From Prorocentrum cordatum (lineage: Eukaryota; Sar; Dinophyceae; Prorocentrales; Prorocentraceae): a DNA stretch of 64,000 nucleotides. This document shows, piece by piece, positions 10,795 to 21,775 of the stretch. The translations under genes and the position numbers were made by a program. How positions within the stretch are numbered: position 1 is the stretch's first letter; each line of letters begins with the position of its first letter. Under the pieces are notes generated by a model. The model saw only the letters and a list, made by a program, of their open reading frames with translations, had not been told where the DNA came from and did no database searches. The stretch spans positions 1-64,000 of the forward strand of contig CAUYUJ010015024.1 of the NCBI GenBank assembly GCA_963575745.1. The letters run 5' to 3'.

Positions 10795-11430
10795 CGCGGG
10801 TAGTTGGAGCGTCCCAAATGGCCCAAGACGTCTCCAAGAGCGCCTGTGAGAGCCCAAGCTGACCTCCATTATGGCTCAAGGTAGCGCAAGATGCCTCAAG
10901 GTGGCCCCCAAGATGTTCCAACAGGCCAGAAGACGGCCCCAAGATGGATCCAAGAGGCTTCCGGACCCCCCAAGGAGGCACCCAAGAAACAAACATCCTT
11001 AAAACACCTTAGGGCAATCAGTGATGTTTGTACCACTTGTTTTGCGTTCGATGGCCTTCCGAAGCTTCAAGGCAGCCCCAAGAGCGCTCGAGAGCGCCCC
11101 AAGGGCGCCCCAAAAGCGCGAACTTCAAGAGGCGATTGTTGGTGTTTCCCAGGGGCAGCACTAATTAAAGCTCCCCTCTTGTTTGATCGATGTCTTCCAA
11201 ATGGCCTCGAGAGCGGCCCCAAAGCTCCCAAGATCGCCACAGGAGGGCCCCAAGAGGCGCCCAGCCGACCTAAAGGGGCCTCCAAGTGTCTCGAAAAGTC
11301 TCCCAAGAAACCTTTTGAGAGGCCACAAGAGGATCCCCGAGGCACCCAACTCGCTGAAAGACTGCCTTGTGCCCGCCAAGATGCCCCCCCAGGCGCCACC
11401 AGGAGGTTTCTCAAAAGTTTCCAAGAGTCA
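10795..11430. repeat. Degenerate CCAAGAGGCCCC-type repeat block
   Basis: Dozens of irregular 11-18 bp units such as CCCAAGATG, CCAAGAGGC, CCCCAAGA and GAGAGCGCCCC. Within it, 11,157-11,230 reads GCAGCACTAATTAAAGCTCC, CCTCTT and TTTGATCGAT. This matches 55,727-55,790 almost exactly, so the block contains a dispersed repeat present at least twice in the window. Open frames across it give Lys/Pro/Gly-rich translations without motifs. Confidence 0.75.
10866..10883 (+). other. Possible spliced-leader-like sequence
   Basis: The bases CCATTATGGCTCAAG followed by GTA differ by one base from the 3' end of the conserved dinoflagellate spliced leader (CCATTTTGGCTCAAG) and have GT at the expected donor position. 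The 5' part of the leader does not match well, and the site lies within a repeat block rich in similar CTCAAG motifs, so chance is a serious alternative. Confidence 0.2.
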
Positions 11431-12445
11431 TCTTAAGAGGAGACTCCGAGAAACATTCAAGAGGCTTCTGGCTTACCTCCGAGAAGCATTCCGGAGTTTT
11501 CTGGCTCTTCTGTTCGTGTTTGTTTCTCCTCCTCCTCCTCCTCCTCCCTCTTCTTTTTCTCCTTCTCGTCCTCATCCGCTTACCCCTCCTCCTCCCTCCT
11601 GCCGCCTCCCCTTCCCCCACGGCTTCCTCCTCCTCCTCCTCGTCCTTTGCCTAATGTTGTTCCACGTTCTTTTCCTCGGTTTCATGGTACACGACCTGTG
11701 GTGTGCGACCTGCATGGTGATGGTACGCGACCTGTGGTACGCGACCTTGCCGGGTTGCACGTTGGCCGTCCAGATCGAGGAAGGAAGTGGGAGGAGGGAG
11801 TAGGAAGAGGCGCCCAAAAGGCCCCAACGAGCCCCCAAGAGGCCGTACATAAGTCCCAGAGACGTTTCCAAGAGGCTTCAAAAAACAAGGCCCCAATCAG
11901 CTTCCAAGACGCATCCGAAACGCCCCAAGAGTTTGTCGGACCCGCCACGACGCTCCGCAGACGATGCAAGGAGCGTGCAGTAGCTCAAGCGACATCCTGG
12001 GATACGCACAAGAGGCATCCGAGAAACGTATGTTTGTTTCTGCTCGCCCTCCCCCTCCTCGTTCTCCTCTGTCTCCTCTTTCTCCTCTCTCTCCTCCTCC
12101 TCCTCTTCCTCCTCCTCCTGCTCGTCCTCAACAAAATGATCACCCTTCTCCATGCTCCGCCTCCCTCCCGCGAGTGCTGACGGCTGTCCCCATCATTGTT
12201 CCTACACTTCCCTTGTCGTCTGAACTCGCCTGGGCGTCGGTTTTGGAGGGGCTGGTCCGAAATGGACGCCGCGCCTTAGATGGCCCAGTGCGGAGTCCAA
12301 AACACACAGGCTGGCCTCCAAGCCAGCCCTGATGGCCCTACACGGTTTCCAAGACAGCCCCAGAAACCTCCAACACGGTTAACAGGGCTCCCATACGTCC
12401 CCAGATTGCTCTAAAACGGCCACAGGTGGCCCCGAGAGACCACCG
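11431..12445. repeat. Pyrimidine tracts and a second CCAAGA-type block
   Basis: Bases 11,520-11,655 and 12,035-12,125 are CTC-rich. Bases 11,690-11,760 contain three near-copies of ACGACCTGTGGTGTGCGACC-type sequence. Bases 11,815-11,960 and 12,290-12,445 return to the degenerate CCAAGAGGCCCC texture. The phrase CGCCTGGGCGTCG at 12,228-12,240 recurs at 55,926 in the same relation to such a block. No gene was recognised. Confidence 0.55.
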
Positions 12446-12880
12446 AAAAACCCAGACGAACTACAAAAACACCCCGACGCGCACCGTGACCTCGAACAAT
12501 GACATCTGGAAAAAAACATGGAACATGCAACAAACATATGAAACTGAACGACGCTGCCGGCACAGAACACAAAAATGAACGAGACTACGCAAAACCAGCG
12601 CGACTCCAATTAGGGGAACGTGCAAGGGTAACGCGACAAAAGAAACCCAAGTCAAGAAACCGAGAAATCAACATCGATTGGCTTCGGAACCCTTTTGGGC
12701 GGGACATCGAGCGGGGGAAGCGCGGTTGATTTCGGGGACGCGGGTCCCACCCCCGCGCGCGCGGCCAACGGTTCGCAAGGCAGGGGGCAGGTCAGGGATT
12801 CTCGCGTGGAAAAAACTTGAGGTTCCCGTCGTGGACAGACCTATTTTTTGGGAACGCATTTGCGCGGCCTCAAAAAATTA
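12446..12880. other. Unassigned stretch, no gene recognised
   Basis: Mixed AC-rich sequence leading into GC-rich sequence, with only short frames open. Nothing further can be supported. Confidence 0.4.
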
Positions 12881-13320
12881 CTCAGCTGGCAAGGCCGCGG
12901 GTTTTCGCCGTCGGTTGATAAATAAAAACACGGCGCGGCCAGAGGCTCTTACAGCTGACGAAGCCAGGCGTTTTCGCCGTCGCTTGGCAAATCTCACGGA
13001 ATTGAGCAGGGACCGACCGTCCCAGCATTCCTGTAAGCCTAGCACGAACTGTTATTCGAACGCAGAAATGTTCGAATAACAAAACAATGTTCTTATTACG
13101 TAAGCCCTATGTGTTCAAACAGGACGGTCTCGGCCAGAAACGTTATAAGAACATTTCGCGCAAACCACAAAAGGTTCTTAGAACATTGTTTGGTGGGTCT
13201 ATCGGAGAGCCAGGACGCCTCGCCACTGCGCGACGGAATCCCTACGCGGCCAGAAGCCCGCGTAGCTGACGAGGCCAGGACCCCACGCCGCTTTAATGGT
13301 AATCCACTGCCGAGGCCAGA
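12881..13320. repeat. Degenerate repeat with GGCCAGxGGC and CGTTTTCGCCGTCG
   Basis: Two units 68 bp apart begin CAGCTGGCAAGGCCGCGGG and CAGCTGACGAAGCCAGGCG, each followed by TTTTCGCCGTCG. A third, more diverged copy lies near 13,262. No gene is supported here. Confidence 0.5.
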
Positions 13321-13344
13321 GGCACTCGTCGTCGCTCGAGCAAT

Positions 13345-13470
13345 CCCTCCTCCTCCCCCTCCGCCTCCGCCGCCTCCTCCTCAGCATCGTCATCATCGTC
13401 ATCACCATCATCATCTGCATATTCCTCATCACCCCCCTCCCTCCCTCATCTATCCTCGTCCTGTTCTTCC
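13345..13470. repeat. CCTCCG and CATCATCGT microsatellites
   Basis: A pyrimidine-rich block merges into CATCATCGT repeats and then back into pyrimidine-rich sequence. Confidence 0.85.
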
Positions 13471-14985
13471 TCCTCCTTCGAACGAGAACGGCTGCACCCC
13501 CCTTTGCTCCTACACTTCCCTGATCACCTCTACGCTCCTGGACGTTGTTTCTGGTTGGGCTGATGAAGGTATGTTTGGTCCGCGGGCGCACGCAACGAGT
13601 CGGACGCCGTGCAAGCATGGCAGCGCTTGCAACCTGCATAGGCAACAACAGGACGAGAGCAAAACCCGGCGCGGGGCGAAGCACTCAGAGAGGCACGTTG
13701 ACGCGGAACGCAGGCGGGAGAGGTGGTACACCTTGCCGCGAAGCGGCAAAACATTCAGCGGGCTGATGAGGATACTCTTTTAGTCAGCGACCGCGGGCGA
13801 GCGCGCCGGCGGCGAGTCCAGTCAAAGCGGGGCACGCAGCGACGGATTAACCTAAGGCGACGGAGGGAGGCTACACCTAATGCGGCAAACCGAGCCCTCG
13901 CGCAGCAGCCCAGCGGCGGACCGGCGGGCGGGGGGACAATTGAAACGGAGTCGAACTGCCAGCGTGCAAGTATGCAAAGCGTCGGACACCGGGGAGTCGG
14001 GACACACGACGACCCGGGCCAGAAGCCGAGATTAATGCAAGGACGCAACCCTGGACAACTGCGTGAGCACCAGGGTGGCCCGAAGGACCGTCGGCCAACG
14101 AATTAAAGCCAGGAGGCGAGAGCGCTGTCAGGCTGCAAATCCCAGGGCGGCCGCAGCCGCATAATCCCGAGCCAGCAGAGCGCGCGAGTGCGGGAAGCAG
14201 CGGAGCTGCGACGCAGCCAAAATGGCGCGGGTCACCACAAACCAGTGCGTGAAATGGCGCCAGGCGGGCGCGCCGGGGGTGAAACGACGGGGGGGGGGGG
14301 CGGGTGGACCGCGGCCCCGGCGTAGGCCCACGAGTCATCATGGTCAGCAATCCGCAGCCCCTGCCCGGAGGGTCTGAACGACGGGGGCTGGGCAGGGAGT
14401 GGCCCCAGAGAGGGGGCACTGCCTGCAAGTCGGGCGTCGGCCACAGCGAATGCTGCGCGAGTCGTGCCCAAGGTGATATAAGCGAGGACCGGCGTCGGAG
14501 GTCCTCGCCAAACCCCAAACAAACGCAGGTCGGAGGCCAAACCAGGGATAGCGAGAGACCACGGCGAGCTGCGCGAGTGAAGCACCAAAACCATCGGGCC
14601 CCATTTTACAGACAGAACCGCGTTCCTTCATGGCCTAACGGGCCCCATTCTAACTGAAGAATCGGGGGCGCAGCCCCGGCGAGTCCCTCGGGCCTGACGT
14701 CTGCACGTCTGAAGAGGAAGGCTGCGGCCAGCTGCCCATTGGGGCGCCGGGTCGGCGCATGGCCGGGCGCGCCGGGGCAGGTGCGGTTGGGTATCCGGGG
14801 GAGGAGTCAACGCAGAGCCGTCGACGCGCACGTGGTCGGGATGGGGCGCGTCGGGACTCAACGGGAGGGTGGGGCCCTACAGCCATGCGCGGGAGCGCTT
14901 GCCCCCTCTCCCGTCGCTGCTATCGTCGCCGCCACGCTTGCCTGCTGCGCGCCAGTCGTCGCCGCCCCAGCCCTGCGCCCATGGC
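13471..14985. other. Unassigned GC-rich stretch
   Basis: Several frames of 100-200 codons are open on both strands, but all are rich in Arg, Pro, Gly and Ala and none has a recognised motif. The right end borders the decayed Gag-like copy at 14,990, so the last few hundred bases may be its non-coding tail. Confidence 0.4.
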
Positions 14986-14989
14986 CATG

Positions 14990-15300
14990 GGCCCCGGGCC
15001 CAGGGTTGGCGGGAGCTGGCGGCGCATCGCCTGCACTGCGGGGCGCTGGCGCCCTGGTGTCCCGACCGCTTGTCGCGCTCCCGGCCCCGTGTGACCTGGG
15101 CCCCGAGTGTGCGACCCATCTCGTAGGCGTTGTGCCCGCAGCGCTTCCAGGCGTCAAGGAAGGCGCTGCGCGTGCTCTCGGGGTTCAGCGCGGGGTCACT
15201 CGTTGGGCCGTTGGCAGCGGGGCGCTTGCGGGTATAGGCGTGCCAGATGCTGCTGAATTCTCCCCCGAGGGCCTTTTGGAGACGGGAGATCTCGGTTCAG
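14990..15300 (-). pseudogene. Gag-like module, decayed copy
   Basis: The minus strand reads ISRLQKALGGEFSSIWHAYT and then, after a spacer, SAFLDAWKRCGHNAYEMGRT. It aligns with the intact frame at 39,864-41,048, which has IIRLQKTLGGVFNGVWSAWV and CDDFLQAWGKAGYDAYRMDK with a similar spacer. The match uses two minus-strand frames, so at least one frameshift is present, and the downstream frame runs into Arg/Gly-rich sequence. The homology to the second copy is seen directly in the translations. Calling it Gag-like is inference from its place in a retroelement and its small helical character. Confidence 0.6.
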
Positions 15301-16890
15301 GGTCCCTCCGCGAACTCGTCGAGATCGACGTCCTAGCCATTCCTTGCACGTGGGACCCCCTCCGACGGGGTCGACGAGGCCGTCGAACACCCGCTTGGAG
15401 CCCCATTCGCGGGGGTTATCGAGCGGCGGTTTCGAGCTGGCAGGTAGGGGCGGGGCCCGGGGGCCCGGGGCGGGCGTGCCGGAGCTGCCTGGCTGGGAGT
15501 AGCGGTCGCGCCACCCCGGGGGGGGGGGGGCGGCTGTCAGACGCCGCCGCTGGGGCGCCGTTGTCAGCCGGCTTGCAAGCAGGTGAGGGGCGCGCGTCGC
15601 CGTGGGCGGTGGGCTGGCGCTGGTCTCACCTCTCGGCTGGCGTCGCTCTGGCGGGCCCTCGCTGAGGCGTCTGGCGTCGCACCCGAACGCCCCTAGCGGG
15701 TCGTGTGGAGGCTTCCTCGTCTGCTGTTCCGGACGAAGGAAGAGGCGGGGGGCACTCTGGGCCGATCGCGCAGTCTGGTGCACCGCCGGGGGGAGGTGTG
15801 AGAGCCGGGGGGGGGGGGGGCTTCACCATTTTCCTTCTCGTTCTCAATCCCTTCAACCTCCGCCTTGACTGTGGTTGCTGGGCTCGTCGTGGAGCAAGCC
15901 TCTTCTCCTGGGGGGGGGGCCTGTCGGGGCCTGTCACCGGGGGTGTGCGGTCTGCCCGGGGCGCCGAAAGCCAGACGTCACTGCTGGTTGGGCCGAGCCT
16001 GGGGGCAACGGTGGCTGGGGGGCCGTCGCGCGCCGATCCCGCTGCGCGCCCGGGGCCCGGCTGCAGTGAGGCAATCGTGGAATCCCCCAGGGGCGGGGCG
16101 CTGGCATCGCGCGCGCGCGGGGCCGAGGGGCCCTGCTCCGCCAAGGTAGTGATGGAGGTGGTTGCGAGAGTGCTGGAGTTCAGGCTGGCGGTGACGCCCG
16201 CGAGGGCGGCGAGGTCGCGGTGGAAGGGGCTCGGTCCCCTGGTGGAAGCAGCGCCCCGGAGGAAGGGACGCCCAAGCATGTTGATGCGTGGGGCTGTGTA
16301 GCAGGTGCCCGACTACCCTGGCCGCGGCCCACCTCTTGCCTTCCCGGGTGGTGCCAGCGGGGAGTCCGCTGTCGGGGGCCCCGGGGCCATGCACCTCACG
16401 CAGGAAGGGGGCGTGCTGGCGAGCCAGCCACGAGGTCCCCGATCGTTCGGGGCGGGAATGTCGGCGCCGCATTTCTTGGCAAATTTCATCCCTTTGTCGT
16501 CCAGCGCTGGGTGGTAGTCACGCCTGTAGGCGACCAGGGTGTGAGGGGCGTCCTTCTGTTCGTTGCGCCGCCCGTGCTTGGGCGCGCTTCCCTCCTCGGA
16601 AGATAGAGCTGCAACGCCCCCGCGACCTACTTTGGGGACCCTCGGGGGGCGCGACTCTGAGAGAAGGGTCAGGATCTCGGCAACCGTGCGCCGCCGGTTC
16701 GAGCTGTCCCGAGGTCCGTCGTCATTGCCCCCCGCCTCGCCCTGCTGCGTGCCGTCTGGGGGGGGGGGGCTGCGGGCGTAGGGGTCGTAGGCATTCGCGT
16801 CCGCAGACGCCGGTGTGAGGAGGGCTGCCAGGTCTGGATCACTTTCGCTGGGGTCCGCCCGCGCTGCCTGGCGCGGGCGGGCCGTCGGCC
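15301..16890 (-). pseudogene. Proline-rich linker region of the decayed copy
   Basis: This lies between the cysteine-rich part (16,890-17,170) and the Gag-like part (14,990-15,300) of the same decayed copy. The spacing, about 1.6 kb, is close to that of the fuller copy (41,950 to 40,560, about 1.4 kb). The minus frame 16,313-17,239 stays open through acidic and serine-rich sequence, then reads TLVAYRRDYHPALDDKGMKF. This may correspond to the ARVIAHLVESNPKYQEEWK region of the fuller copy at about 41,340, although the similarity is weak. G homopolymers at 15,521, 15,810, 15,909 and 16,751 coincide with frame changes. Confidence 0.4.
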
Positions 16891-17170
16891 GCCGCGGGGC
16901 GACGTCGCCAGAGTCGCGGTCCATGATGTGGCCCAGTGTTGCGGGGGCGACGTTCCAGATGTACACTGGGCACCTCCGGCGGCGCCATGTGGCGTTCCAC
17001 TTGCGCTGGGCCCACGAGTGAAGCCACTGGTCCCAGCTGGGGGGGCCTGTTTGTCCCGGGCCCGAGGCCTCGGGCTCGGCCTGCCGAAAGAAGCAGCCGA
17101 GCGCTGGCGCGCCCACCTTCCAGACCAGCAGGGGACCTGACCCAAACCCCACCCGGATTGAACATATCAA
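16890..17170 (-). pseudogene. Cysteine/tryptophan-rich module part 2, decayed copy
   Basis: The minus frame reads GPLLVWKVGAPALGCFFRQA, then SWDQWLHSWAQRKW and CPVYIWNVAPATLG. This aligns with the fuller copy at 41,954-42,225, which reads SPLLEWSPGSPALGCFIWRP, then PWDAMPLLWIQRKC and CLVHIWDVAPSAPD. Homology is lost abruptly upstream of GPLLVW, at about 17,157, where a GGATTGGTT minisatellite begins. The module's function is unknown; cysteine and tryptophan spacing would allow a metal-binding fold, but that is inference. Confidence 0.65.
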
Positions 17171-17335
17171 TCCATTTAGACAAGGATTGAAAATGAACCA
17201 ATCCAATGGGCATATATAGATCCATGTGCCAAAAACCAATCCAAGCAGTGTAGAGACGCAAGCAAGATCTCAAGCGTTTTGCAAGATATCAAGCGTTGCA
17301 CAAGCAAGATGTCAAGCGCTTTGCAATATCTTTGA
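17155..17335 (-). repeat. GGATTGGTT minisatellite with hairpin, at a coding breakpoint
   Basis: On the minus strand several units of about 18-20 bp begin GGATTGGTT or GGATCTATA. The last is GGATTGATATGTTCAATCC, an inverted repeat with a 7-bp stem. The same unit family and hairpin sit at 37,080-37,200, also at the edge of the cysteine-rich coding module. Bases 17,260-17,335 add short repeats of CAAGATxTCAAGCG. Confidence 0.7.
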
Positions 17336-17551
17336 AATAGCAAACATACATGTTGATATATCAACATGTACATCATGCATGTTACATGCATGTTGCCGTG
17401 CGGTTATATGATTTATGTCGCACGCGTAAAACCGCGATCACACTTGTGGTGGTGCTGCAGGATGAGGGCAACAACGTTGCCACTGGATCACCCCTTTGAG
17501 CCTGGCTTCGAACCAAAATGGCAACGGAGGGGAAGGCGGGGGGAGGGAGGG

Positions 17552-17552
<1 letters not shown>

Positions 17553-17593
<41 letters not shown>
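17553..17593. repeat. Poly-G homopolymer, 41 bases
   Basis: Uninterrupted G run. Its length should be treated as uncertain because such runs are prone to sequencing and assembly error. Confidence 0.95.
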
Positions 17594-17594
<1 letters not shown>

Positions 17595-18783
17595 GGAGGA
17601 GGGGGACAAGTAGGAGGAGGAGGATGATAATTAGGAGCCTTGGCGCTTGCAGGGCCCGGTGCCGAGACCATGGCGCAGTCGCGCCAGCTCGATGTGAGGG
17701 CACATTGTGTGCCCTAGGGCACCTATCACGCCAGGTGGACGTGGATCGGGGCGAGGCCCCTCCAATTCTCCACCGCTGGCTTGCGCGCCCTGCGCCGCCA
17801 GCGGCGCGGGCGCCGCCCGCGTGGCGGGGCGCAGAAAAGCGGCAGCGTGCCGCCCGCCAACCCCACCCCCCTGGGCGCCCACCACGGGCGCCCCTCGGGC
17901 GGCTGCGGGAGCGGCCATTGAACGCAATCGTTCGGGCCGCCTGTAGGCGGCGGAAGCCGAGGCGGCGCGGCGGGCAGCCGAAGAATGCGCGGGAGCTGCT
18001 CCATAGATCACTCGAGCCGCTCAGGCGGAGGCGGGGGGAGGGGAGGAGGAAAGGGAGGGGGGGGGAAGAGAGGGGGGAGAGAAGGCGGGGGACGAGGACA
18101 AGGACGAGGACGAGGCGCCTGGAGGCTGGATTCCTAAGCAAATCGCCGTCACTGACATCTGCGGGGAGGAGGAAAAGGAGGGCGAGGGGGAAGTAAGAGG
18201 GCTCAGCATATCGTTCACTATATGCAGAGCGCTTTCCATTGGCAACGAAGGATACACGAGGAATCACAACAGGCACGCGCCTGAACACGTATACCCCGCA
18301 GCGCCAGTGGTCCACAGCATTGCAGATAGCGCGCACATGGTGGACCCTCGAGCAAAACCACGCGGCCCTCTCGCGCCGCCGCTCGCTGCGCCGCGAGATC
18401 TGCTCCAATCGTTCCGCTGCGGTCTGCGCTGCTAAGCAGGGCGCCGCTGGCATGGAGATCGTGATCATCCCTGTGTTTTTCTTTCACCTTCCTCATGATC
18501 CTCCTCCCCCTCCTCCTCCTCCTCCTCCCCCTCCCCGCCGGAGGGTGTCAACAGCCTGCAGGAAGGGCCACTTCTCCTCCTCCTCCTCCTCCTCGTCCTC
18601 CTCCTCCTCATCTCCCTCCTCCTCCTTCTCCTTCTCCTCCTCCTCTTCCTCATCCTCATCCTCCCTCTCTTTTCCTAATCGTCATGCTCCTCGCCCTGAT
18701 ATTCCCGCACGAACGCCAATGCCCAGAGCTGGAGGGGCGGAGTGAAACGAAGCGGGGTGAAACGAAGTGCTGTGGGCTCCCGA
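17594..18783. other. Purine-rich then CTC-rich stretch, no gene recognised
   Basis: Bases 17,594-18,200 are GC- and purine-rich with long uninformative frames. Bases 18,500-18,670 are a CTC microsatellite. No motif or exon is convincing. Confidence 0.45.
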
Positions 18784-20761
18784 TCAGCACCGTTCGGGCA
18801 CTACCTTCTGCATGAAGGCTGTGTAGAATGTGGGCCCACTGTGGGGTGATACTGCTACTCTGGCCATGGCCCGATTTAATCCTTCATCTGCGTAGCACCA
18901 GTACCACCTGGGGCTTCCGTGCTTGATCAGATTGTCGACGAGAGCGTGGATCAGGACGTGATGTTTGAATGCCAGGTGGCCGCCCCACGCCTTCCAGTGG
19001 TGCACGAACCGAAAGGCAGCCTTTTGCAACGCCTTGACCCCCTGCGGGGTCATGGCCCTCGGCTCAGCATACATCGCGTCGTAGGCCTTCTTCATCTCAA
19101 CGCAAGTGGTGGCGAGCAGGCTGTCTGTCTTGCCGAGGAGCGGGGCGTTCTCTTGCATCAGGAGCACAGCCAACGGCAGGAGCTGTCTAGTCTCCGCCGC
19201 TTTAGCAGCCAGCCTGCATTTTTTCATGAACTGCTTGAGTGAGATCCTATCGATCCTCGAGACTTTGTGCTTCTTGTTGAGCAAGCCCAAAACATTGTAG
19301 AACGCCTTGATACGCCTTCTAAGGTGCACAACGTTTTCCTGCTGGCGCAGCTTTGATTTGAACTTCCTGGACCGACTGAAATTCTTACGAATCATGAGAC
19401 GAAATACAGAGCCAATCAACCATTGCAGCACCCCGAGGTCTCCGATATGCATCATGTCGAGATGCGCACACGAGATGGTGAATCCGAAAATTGCCATTAA
19501 TGGGCAAACCAAGTTAAGGCCCATATTTATCGTCGTATCGAAAAAAGTAAGAGTGCAAGGAGTATCCACTAGCGCGAGATCATGAATGTCCTTGACTGGG
19601 CCGGCCTCTATGAGGCGCATTCCACGATTCAAATCAAGCTCATCAAAGCGACGCTGCGTTGCGTACCCTCCAAAGTCGAAGTCGAAGTCCATTGCCCTCA
19701 TGAGGCGATTGAGCTGAGCCCGGTTCACAACTGTTCTCGTGACGAGCGAGCGCTGCAACATTATCTGGTAGGCAGCGTCGTCGCGCGGCACCCAAGTGCG
19801 AGTGGAGACAGCGGCCGAAGAAGGGAAGTTCCAAAGGCCTTGTTTCCGAACTCAGCAGCAAAAGCGCGGGTTGAGGTGGTTTTGCCACGTTTTCATCCCG
19901 ATGCGTTCGACGACCTCGAGTAAGTCGGCGCGGAGCTCGCAAAGGGCTCCGCGCCAACCGTCCGCCATCTCGAACCCTCTCTTCGCTGCGCGAAGAGGGT
20001 CCACGAACGGCTCCCCCATGTGGCCCACCGCTGGGAAGACTCCAGCTGCTAGCACATTGAAAGCCCACGCTACTATTCGCAAAACTGCTCCGATAGAGCA
20101 AAAGCCTCTGCAGCCGCAGCGACAGAGGTCGCTCTTCCGCAGCACGCATATCAAATACCGTTTGCCCGTGAGGCAATTGCTAAAGTAGTGGGCGATACAA
20201 GCATCACGCTTTGTCGTAGGAAAGGCGTCTGAGAAAAAAACCGCAAGGGCATGTCTTGCCTGGGTTGGCAGCGGTCACGACGTGATCTTTGAACGTCGGC
20301 GGCAGACTCTCCGCAGGGAAAACAGCAGGATTGAACTGGTCAGGATCTTGTATGAAAGCCTCCTCGAAAACATCGAAAGGGAGGTTCACGGGGAAGTCGC
20401 CTAGGATGCAAGACTCTGTGTTCTTATCCCACATCGGGATTCTGGCCGTGAAGAAAGACTCCTTGGATCTCACGTTCAGCGCTTTACGGAGGTGCTCTGC
20501 GTGATGCTTGCTCTGCGAAGGAGGGCTGGCTATGTCATCAACTCCTCGCGCTCCTGCTTGAGTTGCGTAATGACAAAGGGTGCGCGCCATCGTCGCCGCC
20601 ATGTCACCATTCCTGCACTGCTCGAGAATGAACTTTCGTAGGCCATGACCTCCGTCAGTGGGGATTTGCTTTGGTTGCTGTTCTCCTGCGCCTGCGCCCT
20701 CGGCCACCAGTTCCTCCGCCGCAGCTGGATCGGCCATGACGTTGCAAGATCGTTTTGCCAC
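18784..20761 (-). pseudogene. Broken copy of an uncharacterised dinoflagellate-expanded protein
   Basis: Reading down from 20,761, the first frame (185 codons) ends with CPCGFFLRRLSYDKA and a stop. Removing the effect of a 7-T run near 20,235 restores a path through FSDAFPTTKRDACIAHYFSN and GKRYLICVLRKSDLCRCGCR. An in-frame TGA at 19,852-19,854 interrupts it after NHLNPRFCC. The same frame then continues to 18,784 with ISCAHLDMMHIGDLGVLQW, a Lys/Arg-rich helix and YWCYADEGLNRAMARVA. From memory, the CRCGCRG motif and the H-x-x-DLGV motif occur together in a large family of uncharacterised dinoflagellate proteins, possibly transposon-derived. This copy carries two disabling changes and is probably not functional, unless the frameshift is an assembly error and the stop is read through. 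Confidence 0.7.
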
Positions 20762-20769
20762 AGTGGGGT

Positions 20770-21417
20770 TTGGAAGGCTCGTGCCTCGTAGCTACGGTTG
20801 CATGCGCCCTGCCTGCAGGAAAGGATTTGAGGGCCGCATCGTTTCGAGGTCCTTCTCATGCTGAGCGCGCCTCCTACTCATCGAGCGCCTGCCTGCGAGG
20901 TGCTGCTGGGGCCGGAGAGGAGAGATGACAGGAACGAGACGGTCGCACAGATCGAGAAGGGGATGGCAGGGGCGAGATCAGGGGAGGGGATGGGAGAAGG
21001 GGAGGGGATGGCAGGGGCGAGAGGGGAGGAGCGTGAGCCTAACCAGATAGCCCTCAGACCTAGGAGACATGGACCGCCTCGTCTTGGAACCACTGCCGTC
21101 TCACGCCCATCCGAACGCATGCCAAGCGATGGGTCGCGCACGCAAGAGAATGCAAATCCCCATCAAGTTATCGAAATCGCCACCTAGCACTCATCCTCCC
21201 CCTTTGTCCCCGCTCTTCTTGATAGGAGTGGCGCGGGTAAAGCGTTAAAGCGCAAGACGAGTGTGGCCCCTTCGGCAGATGCACGCTCTCTGGGATGCCA
21301 TGCGAGAGTCTGGTGGCATGCTCATTCTACGCCCTCTCCTCCCCTCCCCTCTTGAAGCAATCGGTGCACAGGAGGGGTGGTGAAAACAATGTGCATCATG
21401 TTGTCATCATTCGTCCC
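20770..21417. other. Unassigned stretch, no gene recognised
   Basis: Contains GGGATGGCAGGGGCGAGA repeats at about 20,959-21,025 and otherwise mixed sequence. Nothing convincing on either strand. Confidence 0.45.
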
Positions 21418-21543
21418 TTCCTTCTCCTCCTCCACCTCCTCATCATCACCATCCTTGCTAATGCTGCACGTGCTCAATTCCTTCTCCTCCTCCTCCACCT
21501 CCTCATCATCACCATCCTTGCTAATGCTGCACTTGCTCACTGT
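21418..21543. repeat. ~63-bp tandem duplication
   Basis: Two copies of a unit containing CACCTCCTCATCATCACCAT and then CCTTGCTAATGCTGCAC. They differ by a few bases and by CTC-triplet number. Confidence 0.9.
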
Positions 21544-21574
21544 CCTCACTGGGCGTTCTTCGCCCTCCCCCTCG

Positions 21575-21775
21575 CCAGCTCATCAATCGAGATCAGCAGC
21601 AATTGCGCTTATCAGTCGAGCTCCTTAGCAAGTGCTCATCAACCGAACTCCTCATCAACTGCACATCTGAGCAACTGCTCATCAATCGAACTCCGTAGCA
21701 AGCGCGATGCACTTATCAATCGAACCCCTTAGCAACTGCTCATCAATCGAACTCGTTATCAATTCGACTCCACTC
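21575..21775. repeat. Minisatellite with CTCATCAATCGAACTC
   Basis: Six or more imperfect copies of a roughly 30-bp unit: CTCATCAATCGAACTCCTTA followed by GCAACTG. The frames across it are repeat artefacts. Confidence 0.8.

Noticed and set aside
14739-15665. 308-codon plus-strand frame
   Set aside because: Gly/Ala/Pro-rich with no motif, and antisense to the Gag-like remnant, whose minus-strand homology is clear.
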